DNA from: Clostridia bacterium
GTDB lineage: Bacteria; Bacillota; Clostridia; Oscillospirales; CAG-272
Direction: 5' to 3'
NCBI GenBank assembly: GCA_017471825.1
Contig: JAFURQ010000033.1
Span: 1-64,000 of the forward strand
DNA length: 64,000 nt
The notes beneath the pieces are model-generated. The model was given only the letters and a program-made list of their open reading frames with translations, had not been told where the DNA came from and made no database searches. A program made the position numbers and the translations under genes. This document shows positions 1 to 6,362 of this stretch, one piece after another; the stretch's first letter is position 1; each line of letters begins with the position of its first letter.

Positions 1-80
1 TGTCAGGTTGCAGGGCGTGTGCTTGTCTGGCGGAGCGCAGCGACGCCACTTGTATCAAGACAAGCACACGCCCTGCTGAC
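1..80. repeat. Large imperfect inverted repeat at mobile element edge
   Basis: An 18-base arm at 11-28 (starting CAGGGCGTGTGC) is exactly complementary to 58-75. The pairing extends outward as TGTCAG (1-6) with CTGACA (75-80 region) after a four-base bulge (7-10). The 29-base loop itself holds TGGCG/CGCCA. The structure lies beyond the last gene of the minus-strand mobile operon and beyond its terminator. Such long hairpins occur at transfer origins, replication origins and element ends, but nothing here decides between these. No relaxase is in the window. Confidence 0.75.
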
Positions 81-123
81 ACGACCTAAACAAAACCCAA
101 ACTTTTCCCAAACTGTTACCGGC

Positions 124-156
124 ATAAAAAAAGGGAGAGTTTTTTACGCTCTCCCT
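124..156 (-). terminator. Intrinsic terminator of the mobile-element operon
   Basis: AGGGAGAG (132-139) pairs with CTCTCCCT (149-156). On the minus strand the hairpin is followed by seven T residues (complement of the A run at 125-131). It sits six bases after the stop of the last small gene. Confidence 0.85.
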
Positions 157-161
157 AAATG

Positions 162-410
162 TCAATCCGTATATTTCAGCATATCCGCTTTTCGATTATA
201 ATAGTCAATCAATGCCTCTGTATATCCCGTAAAGTAATGTCCCCAAGCCCAAGAGTATTTACCGTCCTTGTCCTTTGAGGTATTCCGAGCCGTGATATAA
301 ATTCCGTCACTTTCTCGCTGAAAAAGCCCGACGTTTCGATTGCCTATACTGTGAAACGATATGCAGGTGATAACCATACCGGCGTTTTCAAATCTGTATC
401 CGCTATCCAT
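162..410 (-). CDS. Hypothetical protein, last gene of mobile operon
   Basis: 82 residues, soluble, rich in Tyr, Asp and Lys, with no family I recognise. It starts at an ATG that overlaps the stop codon of the upstream gene (TAATG), with a GGAGG ribosome binding site inside that gene, so the two are translationally coupled. It is directly followed by an intrinsic terminator. The context is accessory DNA of an integrative element. The gene is supported by spacing and coupling rather than by homology. Confidence 0.65.
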   Translation of the reverse strand: MDSGYRFENAGMVITCISFHSIGNRNVGLFQRESDGIYITARNTSKDKDGKYSWAWGHYFTGYTEALIDYYNRKADMLKYTD

Positions 411-733
411 TATACCACCTCCGACCTGTCGGGAACGTACATTCTGCCTGCAACCTCGACGGCGCGGTATGTATTACCGTTTATTGTTACGGTTGTATCG
501 TTCGGCTTACCCTTACGGGCAGCCATAATAAAAACGTGTTCGCCGTCAGCTCTTGCGCGAGGGATATTTCCGTCAATAAATTTCTCGTCTGTGGAAACCT
601 CTAACACCTTAACGCCCTTGCTGACAAGGTACGCGCTGAATTGCCAGAGCTTTTCAAATTTGCCGTTGCAGTCTGCTATAAAGCAGCAATCCTCGGCGGG
701 ATAATAAGCGGTGATTCTGTAATAGTTCGTCAT
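410..733 (-). CDS. Hypothetical mobile-element protein
   Basis: 107 residues, starting MTNYYRITAYYP. It has no membrane segment or recognised motif. A strong AAGGAGG site lies eight bases before the ATG. It follows the PcfJ-like gene by 13 bases and is coupled to the next gene through a TAATG overlap. The N-terminal alternation of aromatic and charged residues suggests a small beta-rich fold, which is inference only. The function is unknown. Confidence 0.65.
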   Translation of the reverse strand: MTNYYRITAYYPAEDCCFIADCNGKFEKLWQFSAYLVSKGVKVLEVSTDEKFIDGNIPRARADGEHVFIMAARKGKPNDTTVTINGNTYRAVEVAGRMYVPDRSEVV

Positions 734-746
734 TTTCTTTTCCTCC

Positions 747-2060
747 TTATGCGGCTATTTTCTTTAATGCCTTATTTGCGTAAGGCAACCATTTTTTGCG
801 TATGTATTTTTCGAGCTCTCCGTTAGGCGTTCTGTGGTTTTTGCCGTAGCTTTGAAGTATCCTGTGGGAGCTTATGGAGTATTCAATAGTAATAAGCGGC
901 ACGTCCGGCTCTGCTACGCTTCGTATGAAGAATATGAGCGTTTCCTCACGCACGAATTTTTGGTCGTAGCCCATTCTGCCGACACAATGACCGAGTGCTT
1001 CACCCTCGGCTATCAGCTCGGCAGGGCTCTTTGCGATAAGGGCAATATATACATCGTCCTGCGCTCGCTGTAAGGGTAAATACTTTTCGGCAACGGTGGC
1101 GAATTTAGCGTAAAGCTCCGCACGTTCCTTTTCATCTGCAATCGCCTTTGCGGTCTTATACTCGTCAATGCGAATATCGTGCCAACGCTTAAAATCGTGA
1201 GGATAGCGATTTTTCGGTAACGTCATATCTAATCCGAGATAGGTGCAGGCTTTCACGTAATCGAGATATAGGCGGTGTGAAATATCCTGCTTTTCGGCGT
1301 ATGCGAAGTATGCCTTATAATCGCCGTTCAGCATTTCGCGGATAGGCTTATAATCCTTTTCACGACAAAAGCACTTTTTCTTTTCCTCAAATTCTTGCAC
1401 GTCGGGCAGAGCTTCTTTTCTGCGGTAAGCAGCAAAGACGGTGGAAACGTAGTAATAATGATTTGCAAGCTCTGTACGGTTGAGCGACAGCCATTTTTGA
1501 AAACGCTTGTCCGTACCGGCTTTCTGTAAAATCTGCTTACTCATAGCGTATTGCTGTAAGCCCAGCTTCATCAGATATTCAGCCTGTGGGTACTGCTCGT
1601 AAATACGGAGATATTTAAGAATATCCGTACCGTTGAAAAGCTCCCAAGCGGCGTATTTGTATTCGGGGAGCTTTGCGAGATAGTAACGGTTGACGATGGG
1701 CGCGTAAGGATCGAAAAGCCTATCTTCGTGCCAGCCCCATTCGGTGCTTTCGTACCATTTCGCATCTTTGGTAAGACCTTCGGCGTACCAACCGACGCTG
1801 TAACCGCTGATATAGTAAAATACAATGTCTTTTATAAAGCATATATCCGAGTGTACGCCGTGGACGGCTACCTGCTTATAATGCCACTGAGAATAACGGT
1901 GTCTAACGGCTACCGTAACCTTTACCAGCTCGCCGTCATTTTTGGTAAGATAAGAGTAAAAACGGATATTGCCGCAAGGCTTAGGGTGTACCTCTTTATC
2001 TCTCTTTCTGATTAACTTAACGATATATTTAGGAACGGGCTTTATCTTATTTTCTTTCAT
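747..2060 (-). CDS. PcfJ-like protein of integrative elements
   Basis: About 437 residues. The C-terminal part (roughly 340-420) carries the pattern typical of PcfJ-family proteins: EGEALGHCVG, then FFIRS, then ITIEYS and a final KKWLPYANKAL stretch. PcfJ was named from an enterococcal conjugative plasmid and is common in clostridial conjugative elements; its biochemical role is not settled. An upstream GTG at 2075 is possible, but GAGGTG lies over it and is well spaced for the ATG at 2060, so I choose 2060. The upstream gene encodes a PcfK-like protein, the usual partner, and its stop lies 12 bases before this start. Confidence 0.85.
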   Translation of the reverse strand: MKENKIKPVPKYIVKLIRKRDKEVHPKPCGNIRFYSYLTKNDGELVKVTVAVRHRYSQWHYKQVAVHGVHSDICFIKDIVFYYISGYSVGWYAEGLTKDAKWYESTEWGWHEDRLFDPYAPIVNRYYLAKLPEYKYAAWELFNGTDILKYLRIYEQYPQAEYLMKLGLQQYAMSKQILQKAGTDKRFQKWLSLNRTELANHYYYVSTVFAAYRRKEALPDVQEFEEKKKCFCREKDYKPIREMLNGDYKAYFAYAEKQDISHRLYLDYVKACTYLGLDMTLPKNRYPHDFKRWHDIRIDEYKTAKAIADEKERAELYAKFATVAEKYLPLQRAQDDVYIALIAKSPAELIAEGEALGHCVGRMGYDQKFVREETLIFFIRSVAEPDVPLITIEYSISSHRILQSYGKNHRTPNGELEKYIRKKWLPYANKALKKIAA

Positions 2061-2071
2061 AGCGTTACACC

Positions 2072-3052
2072 TCACTTTACAATATCTATCTTTTGGTCGA
2101 GAAGCATATAGATTTTATACATCAAATCCATATCTGCGTAATATTCTTCGTTTTGCGGCTCTTGTGTATCAGGAACGGGAGCGATCTCAAACACTTCGCC
2201 GGTTTCTTCGTTTACCGTATAATTAGCGGGAGCTTCAATGACAGGCTTGTTCTTCGGATAAAAATTTATCTGCTCGCCGTCAATAACTGCGACGTTTGCA
2301 AAAGCGCGAATTTTATTGCGATATGCTTCTTCTACGTGGAAAGGATAACCGACCATTTTTACACGTTCCGGGAGTCCAAAATCACGGCTTGTAAGCGTCA
2401 TTTCAAGCTCATTTGCAACCGTAACGGCAGCATCACCGAAAACCTCAAAAAAGTCACCTACACGCATAGCAACGATGGTGTTCGGAAATTCCTCTTGGTG
2501 ATGCAAATATCTTTGATATAAGGGCGAAATAGCCGCGTTTTCGGTGGGTTTTACCTCGGTTATAGGTTCTTCCTCGGCTTCGTCCTCGTCGTTCTCTGGG
2601 GGCGTTTCTGACGGCTCTGTGTCGGTTAAATCATCGGAGAAATCAAACAGCGAAAGCTGTGGAGATTCTTCCTTCGGCTTCGCCTTTGTTGTAGGTGCAA
2701 CCGGCTTGACCGTTTCCGTCTTGGGTGCAGGCGCAGCCTTGTATTCTGTGCCGTCCTCGTTATATAGAGTACCTTCGATGCTATCTTCTTCAAAGTAGTG
2801 GATAGCCCAGCCGAAAACGACGTCACTATGTATGCAAGCGCTTCGCGCTCCTTTTTCGGCTTGTTTTTTAGCTTCTTCGGTGGCGTAACGCATAAATCCG
2901 TCAAGCGTCTTACGGCTTATTAAGGTAACACCGTCTTTGACGATACGCACGCCGTTATTGATTTTCTCTGCAAGTACCTCGCTTGCGTTTTCTTCAAGAT
3001 ATTTTTTAAGTATTTCTTGTTCTGTATCTTTTGCGGTTAAATTCAATGTCAT
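2072..3052 (-). CDS. PcfK/AcrIIA9-like protein with C-terminal MutS domain I
   Basis: 326 residues with two recognisable parts. Residues about 5-105 look like PcfK, the family that also contains the Cas9 inhibitor AcrIIA9 (motifs CIHSDVVFGWAIHYF and EGTLYNEDGTEYK). A Pro/Glu-rich acidic linker follows (about 107-170). Residues about 175-275 look like the mismatch-recognition domain I of MutS (PLYQRYLHHQEEFPNTIVAM, VGDFFEVFG, AVTVANELEMTLTSRD). The MutS clamp and ATPase domains are absent, so it cannot be a mismatch repair ATPase. Start supported by AAGGAGG eight bases upstream. A role in protecting the element from CRISPR or in DNA binding during transfer is inference. Confidence 0.8.
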   Translation of the reverse strand: MTLNLTAKDTEQEILKKYLEENASEVLAEKINNGVRIVKDGVTLISRKTLDGFMRYATEEAKKQAEKGARSACIHSDVVFGWAIHYFEEDSIEGTLYNEDGTEYKAAPAPKTETVKPVAPTTKAKPKEESPQLSLFDFSDDLTDTEPSETPPENDEDEAEEEPITEVKPTENAAISPLYQRYLHHQEEFPNTIVAMRVGDFFEVFGDAAVTVANELEMTLTSRDFGLPERVKMVGYPFHVEEAYRNKIRAFANVAVIDGEQINFYPKNKPVIEAPANYTVNEETGEVFEIAPVPDTQEPQNEEYYADMDLMYKIYMLLDQKIDIVK

Positions 3053-3109
3053 ATTTCAGTCCTCCTTGTATTTATTTTTTTCGTATAAAGTAAAAAAGCC
3101 CCGTCCGTA

Positions 3110-3355
3110 TCAAAAAGGATCTTGATGCCAGATGCCGTCTTTCACCTCTGAATATCGGATAGGGATTATCACCCATTTGGGCTTATTCAATATGTGATTA
3201 TCTTCACGGGCGCGCGGTGGAAAGCGTAGATATCCTGCTTTTGCGTTTACCGCCTGCCTGTATGTATAAGTCATAAAGTGCCGCACGTATTCTTTCGCGC
3301 CTTCTTCTCGGTAGCATACTTTATAGCCGTAGGGGTTATTCTTATTTTTAGCCAT
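3110..3355 (-). CDS. Hypothetical small basic protein of mobile element
   Basis: 81 residues starting MAKNKNNPYGYKVCY. I choose the ATG at 3355 over an in-frame ATG at 3388 because AAAGGAG lies eight bases before it and the longer form would run into the upstream gene. The content is basic and aromatic with no recognised domain. It sits four bases after the DUF6809-like gene in the same operon. Confidence 0.65.
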   Translation of the reverse strand: MAKNKNNPYGYKVCYREEGAKEYVRHFMTYTYRQAVNAKAGYLRFPPRAREDNHILNKPKWVIIPIRYSEVKDGIWHQDPF

Positions 3356-3359
3356 AGCG

Positions 3360-3632
3360 TCAGCTCCTTTCATCGTCAAGGACGTCAAGCATCAAGCTCG
3401 CACCGAGCTTAAAACCGTGTCTGAACGCTTCACGGGCGAGAAGTGATGAAGTTTCGTAGAAATTATCTGCGAGCTTATCAAGGATTGCCTTGCCGTCGTC
3501 CGAGAGCATTTCACGTAAATCGTCCTTTTGCTTTGAGATATGGCGATAGATTTCTCTCATTTCGGCGGTAGGCGTTGTAGCTTCTAAGGGTTGAATATTG
3601 CCGTACCATAGTTCGTTAATAGCGTTTTTCAT
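3360..3632 (-). CDS. DUF6809-like protein, copy 1
   Basis: 90 residues. It begins MKNAINELWYGNIQPLE and ends with a helix carrying FRHGFKLGASLMLDVL. This head-and-tail pattern (short LYxGNI start, helical middle, GFKLGA helix) is the one I associate with DUF6809 proteins of clostridial mobile elements. A second diverged copy lies 800 bases upstream in the same operon. AAGGAG lies seven bases before the start. Function unknown. Confidence 0.7.
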   Translation of the reverse strand: MKNAINELWYGNIQPLEATTPTAEMREIYRHISKQKDDLREMLSDDGKAILDKLADNFYETSSLLAREAFRHGFKLGASLMLDVLDDERS

Positions 3633-3652
3633 TTTCTTACTCCTTATATGTT

Positions 3653-3931
3653 TTATTCTTCCGCGTCCTCGCAGTAGTCAACGAGATCGGCGGCAACCGA
3701 AAGCGGCGTAGGGGTTTCAAGCGTTCCCATACAGTAATCATAATCGTAATAATCTGCCGGGAATTTGTGTATAGCTTCAAGGAGATGTATTGCTACAAAA
3801 AGCCGTTCTTCGTTGATGCTTTTAATGGCAAATTCCTTTAAGCTCTCGTATGTGGTAATCTGGTCTTTTTCCTCGGATAGCTTTTCGCAAGCCTCGTTAA
3901 AGGTCATAGAATAAAGCTCTTTTACCGTCAT
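3653..3931 (-). CDS. Hypothetical acidic mobile-element protein
   Basis: 92 residues, strongly acidic, mainly helical, ending VDYCEDAEE. The start ATG overlaps the stop of the upstream gene by four bases (ATGA), and GGAGGT lies inside that gene, so translation is coupled. The acidic character resembles DNA-mimic or small regulatory proteins of such elements, but I see no defining motif. Confidence 0.65.
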   Translation of the reverse strand: MTVKELYSMTFNEACEKLSEEKDQITTYESLKEFAIKSINEERLFVAIHLLEAIHKFPADYYDYDYCMGTLETPTPLSVAADLVDYCEDAEE

Positions 3932-4176
3932 TTTTGTTTACCTCCGAAAAATTGATTGTAGTGGGTATCCTCGGCAAGCAGCCTTTCAACGTAAGCAAGC
4001 AGGTCGGCTCTCTCGCCCGTGTAGGCAAGCAGCTTTATCATATTGCTGTTAGCCCAGCATATCTCGTGTAATGCGTATTCAGTGAGCTTCGCAACCTTTT
4101 CGTTTGTATGCTCGTCCAAGTGGTTAAGTATGAATATAGCCGTTAGGATCGGCTGTAATTCTTTCGTATGCTTCAT
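3928..4176 (-). CDS. Hypothetical mobile-element protein
   Basis: 82 residues, helical, starting MKHTKELQPILTAIF. No domain recognised. AAGGAGG lies six bases before the ATG. Its last codons supply the ribosome binding site of the next gene and its stop overlaps that gene's start (ATGA). It stands between the two DUF6809-like genes. Confidence 0.65.
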   Translation of the reverse strand: MKHTKELQPILTAIFILNHLDEHTNEKVAKLTEYALHEICWANSNMIKLLAYTGERADLLAYVERLLAEDTHYNQFFGGKQK

Positions 4177-4188
4177 TGTAAAACCTCC

Positions 4189-4446
4189 TTATAAGTCAAA
4201 ATCGTTTATCTCTGTTGCAAGGTGAAAACCGAGCTTTACGCCGCGCTCGAACGTAAATTCAATGCGTGCCGAAAACCTATCGGCTATCTGCTTGTACCAA
4301 GTATCCAAGAGCTTTATTTGTTCCTCGTTAAGCGAGCTGCAAAGCAGGTCATAGGTTTCAAGCTCTTTACCCGTCTGTTTTATCTTCGGGTTTTGCTCGG
4401 CTTCGTTTATCTGACCGTAGTATAAGCGATTAAGTAAAGTATCCAT
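4189..4446 (-). CDS. DUF6809-like protein, copy 2
   Basis: 85 residues, starting MDTLLNRLYYGQINEAEQ and ending with a helix FERGVKLGFHLATEI. The opening and closing patterns match the other DUF6809-like gene at 3360-3632, with low identity between, so this is an old duplication or two separately acquired family members. The ribosome binding site GGGAGG is formed by the last codons of ardA, whose stop is two bases before this start. Confidence 0.7.
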   Translation of the reverse strand: MDTLLNRLYYGQINEAEQNPKIKQTGKELETYDLLCSSLNEEQIKLLDTWYKQIADRFSARIEFTFERGVKLGFHLATEINDFDL

Positions 4447-4448
4447 AT

Positions 4449-5015
4449 TTACCTCCCGATTTCAATTAAGCCCCCGGAGTATTCCTCAATATTTCCGTCA
4501 TAGCGGTAGGACTCGCCGTAGGCTTCAAAGTCAAAATAATCTAAAAGGCTTTCGGGTATCTCATAGCCGCAGGTATTGAACATTTCGCGTCCGTAATCCT
4601 CCCAATCATAGCCTTTATAAATGTAAATATCATCGTCCCAACTGTCGCCGTGGCTGTTGACTCTCTCTATAAAATCATCAAAGCTCCGCACCTCAAGGAA
4701 CACCATCATAGTGTCGTATTTGCTCATATTGTCTAAAACGTCAGCTTCTTTCAAAATCTCAAAGAGCTTTTGAGGACTCATATAATCCCAATTCTTCGCA
4801 TCTGACGGTAGATTTTCAATGTCCTGTACGAACAGTTCTTCATCAATGCCGTCAAGCTGGAAGCCTTGTTTTTTAAGTTCTTCTTCGATTTCTTCCCATT
4901 CGTCATAGTCGGCAAGGTCAAGCCATTTAGAGCCTAACGCCCGCGAGTTGCAGGCGTTATATGATCCCCAAGATCCGATAACGATTTTAATTTCATTACT
5001 TATTGTTGCAATCAT
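4449..5015 (-). CDS. ardA: ArdA-family antirestriction protein
   Basis: 188 residues, very acidic. The opening (IGSWGSYNACNS followed by KWLDLADYDEWEEIEEELKK) and the later alternation of acidic helices are typical of ArdA, a DNA-mimic dimer that blocks type I restriction enzymes when a conjugative element enters a new host. I choose the ATG at 5015 rather than 5051 because GAAGGAG lies at good distance before it. A 36-codon frame (4996-5106) overlaps the start in another frame. Confidence 0.9.
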   Translation of the reverse strand: MIATISNEIKIVIGSWGSYNACNSRALGSKWLDLADYDEWEEIEEELKKQGFQLDGIDEELFVQDIENLPSDAKNWDYMSPQKLFEILKEADVLDNMSKYDTMMVFLEVRSFDDFIERVNSHGDSWDDDIYIYKGYDWEDYGREMFNTCGYEIPESLLDYFDFEAYGESYRYDGNIEEYSGGLIEIGR

Positions 5016-5106
5016 TTTTAATTTCTCCTTCAAGTATAAGTTTTTCTTCAATTCTGTCTTTTGCTTCTTCGAGTAGTTCCGAGTAATCCCATATAGGCGT
5101 ATTCAT
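4996..5106 (-). CDS. Small 36-residue ORF coupled to ardA
   Basis: This short frame begins MNTPIWDYSELLEEAKDR and ends KNDCNNK, giving 36 residues. Its ATG overlaps the stop of the upstream gene (TAATG) and GAGGAGG lies four to ten bases before it, inside that gene. It ends 19 bases past the ardA start, so its last codons contain the ardA ribosome binding site GAAGGAG. The amphipathic, charged helix and the tight coupling on both sides argue that it is translated. Function unknown; it could be a true small protein or a device coupling ardA translation. Confidence 0.55.
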   Translation of the reverse strand: MNTPIWDYSELLEEAKDRIEEKLILEGEIKNDCNNK

Positions 5107-5339
5107 TACGTTACCTCCTCAAAGTCGTTTACGGATAGCTTCTTATATTCGCAACCGTATTCAAAGTAGTATCCCTTTTCATCGGAAAGCAGCGGATATG
5201 TAACAACGCTTATTTTTCCTTGTCTTGTGATAGCGACTTGGATTTCGCCTTTAAGCTCGTTGAGGTCAACGATATTAAAGGTTACATAACATTCACCGTC
5301 GTGATACTGAAATTCATTCATATAAAACTTGTTTCTCAT
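5106..5339 (-). CDS. Hypothetical mobile-element protein
   Basis: 77 residues, starting MRNKFYMNEFQYHDG, predicted mainly beta strand. A second ATG at residue 7 is less well placed than the first, which has AAAGGAG eight bases upstream. The gene ends in GAGGAGGTAACGTAATG, which gives the next small frame its ribosome binding site and start. No family recognised. Confidence 0.65.
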   Translation of the reverse strand: MRNKFYMNEFQYHDGECYVTFNIVDLNELKGEIQVAITRQGKISVVTYPLLSDEKGYYFEYGCEYKKLSVNDFEEVT

Positions 5340-5358
5340 TTCTATTTCTCCTTTTTCT

Positions 5359-5658
5359 TTAATCTACGAATTTGTACCAAATCTTGTAATCTATCTGTAC
5401 TTCGATAGTTTCTTTAGCGCCGTTTTTGGTTTCAACCTCAACTTCGCGTATTTCGTAATAACCGCCTGAGTGTTCACCGGGCTTATAGGGTATCGGGTGA
5501 CAGTCTTTGATACAATCTTCAAATACTCTTATATACGGCTTGTTTTCTTTGCTTTGGCAAGCAATAATCAAATCCGTATCGGTGATGTAACCTAAACCGG
5601 TTACTCTGGTTTGTCCGGTTTTACCGTACCTTGTAACTGCATAAACAACTTTTTTCAT
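5359..5658 (-). CDS. Hypothetical protein, first gene of mobile operon
   Basis: 99 residues, starting MKKVVYAVTRYGKTGQTR, mixed beta-rich with a central HSGGYYEIREVEVE segment. No domain recognised. AGGAGG lies nine bases before the ATG. It is the first sizeable gene after the terminator-rich gap next to tRNA-Ser, and a possible 15-codon leader ORF precedes it. Confidence 0.65.
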   Translation of the reverse strand: MKKVVYAVTRYGKTGQTRVTGLGYITDTDLIIACQSKENKPYIRVFEDCIKDCHPIPYKPGEHSGGYYEIREVEVETKNGAKETIEVQIDYKIWYKFVD

Positions 5659-5680
5659 TTTGGAATACCTCCTGATTTTT

Positions 5681-5728
5681 TTATTTTGCCTTTCGGCAGG
5701 GGCAGAGTAGCACTGTTCGGGTATTCAT
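5681..5728 (-). CDS. Possible 15-residue leader peptide
   Basis: ATG at 5728 with AAAGGGA five bases upstream encodes MNTRTVLLCPCRKAK and stops at 5681, just before the AGGAGG of the next gene. The Cys-Pro-Cys-Arg-Lys tail and the small TGCC-GAAA-GGCA hairpin over its last codons look like a leader. A TTGACA box lies upstream (about 5758-5763) but I see no matching -10. Translation is unproven. Confidence 0.35.
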   Translation of the reverse strand: MNTRTVLLCPCRKAK

Positions 5729-5828
5729 TTTGTCCCTTTGGACTCTTGTGTGAAAATGTCAACGGGCTGTATTCTGACTCGTTTTATTGCTCGATTAAAG
5801 AAAAAATATTACGTTTGGATAAAGAAAA

Positions 5829-5852
5829 AAGCCAAGTATTGCTACTTGACTT
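5829..5852 (-). terminator. Intrinsic terminator
   Basis: Ten-base stem AAGTCAAGTA/TACTTGGCTT with one G-T pair and a four-base loop, followed on the minus strand by TTTTTTC. Confidence 0.75.
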
Positions 5853-5947
5853 TTAAGGCGTTTTTTATAGGTTTTCAGTCATATTTTTTCGCGTTGATAT
5901 TTTCGAGAACCGTGCTACACTAAGCCACCACGAAAGGCAAAAAAATC

Positions 5948-5965
5948 AGGCTTCGTATAAAGCCC
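5948..5965 (-). terminator. Weak intrinsic terminator
   Basis: Six-base stem GGGCTT/AAGCCT (one G-T pair) with a six-base loop, followed on the minus strand by GATTTTTTTG. Confidence 0.55.
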
Positions 5966-5978
5966 GATAAAAGAAAAA

Positions 5979-6011
5979 AGCCCATAGCTCCTTGTAAAGA
6001 AGCTACGGGCT
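5979..6011 (-). terminator. Intrinsic terminator
   Basis: Eleven-base stem AGCCCGTAGCT/AGCTATGGGCT with one non-Watson-Crick pair, followed on the minus strand by TTTTTTCTTTT. Confidence 0.8.
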
Positions 6012-6064
6012 ATATTGATTATTTTAGGTGAATTGTGATGCCGAAATACTCCGTATTAAAAAAC

Positions 6065-6096
6065 AAAACGAACTCCGATTTCTCAAAGTTCGTTTT
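6065..6096. terminator. Bidirectional terminator after tRNA-Ser
   Basis: Perfect ten-base stem AAAACGAACT/AGTTCGTTTT, with T-rich sequence on both sides. On the minus strand it lies ten bases after the tRNA 3' end. Confidence 0.85.
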
Positions 6097-6105
6097 ATTT
6101 CCTTT

Positions 6106-6196
6106 TGGCGGAGAGAATGGGATTCGAACCCATGATACCGGTTAGGGTATACACGATTTCCAGTCGTGCGCCTTAGACCAACTCGGCCATCTCTCC
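6106..6196 (-). tRNA. tRNA-Ser (anticodon GGA)
   Basis: A 91-base cloverleaf read on the minus strand. The acceptor stem is GGAGAGA/TCTCTCC with G discriminator and an encoded CCA. The D arm contains GGCCGAGTTGGTCTAAGGC, the anticodon loop is CTGGAAA between CACGA and TCGTG, the long class II variable arm is present, and the T arm holds GGTTCGAATCC. The anticodon GGA reads UCC and UCU serine codons. It is preceded by a consensus promoter and followed by a terminator, so it is a single-gene unit. Mobile genes begin about 450 bases downstream of its 3' end. Confidence 0.97.
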
Positions 6197-6225
6197 AAGA
6201 TGCTATCGTTATCCACGACCACTAC

Positions 6226-6254
6226 ATTATAACAGAAGAAAACGCAAAAGTCAA
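6226..6254 (-). promoter_or_regulatory. Promoter of tRNA-Ser
   Basis: TTGACT, 17-base spacer, TATAAT on the minus strand, 30 bases upstream of the tRNA 5' end. Confidence 0.85.
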
Positions 6255-6329
6255 TAGATTTTTTCTCTTTTTTGTCAAAAAATAAAAAAATGGTGTTATA
6301 TGGATTGGTAAAGGCAATCTTGTGAAAAA

Positions 6330-6355
6330 AAGCACCGCATTTGAATGCGGTGCTT
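6330..6355. terminator. Bidirectional terminator after EF-G-like gene
   Basis: AAGCACCGCATT/ATGCGGTGCTT stem with A run on one side and T run on the other, seven bases after the stop of the minus-strand EF-G-like gene. Confidence 0.9.
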
Positions 6356-6362
6356 TTTTGGA

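Larger units (their letters stand above)
5729..6105. other. Gene-free gap packed with terminator hairpins
   Basis: No credible gene larger than a leader lies here. Four hairpins followed by T runs on the minus strand are listed separately (5829-5852, 5948-5965, 5979-6011, 6065-6096). I looked for a second copy of the tRNA-Ser 3' end in this gap, as an attachment site would give, and did not find one. Confidence 0.7.

Noticed and set aside
6106..6130. tRNA-Ser 3' end as attachment site of the mobile element
   Set aside because: I found no second copy of the tRNA 3' end in the gap, and no integrase next to it. The true junction cannot be placed from this window.
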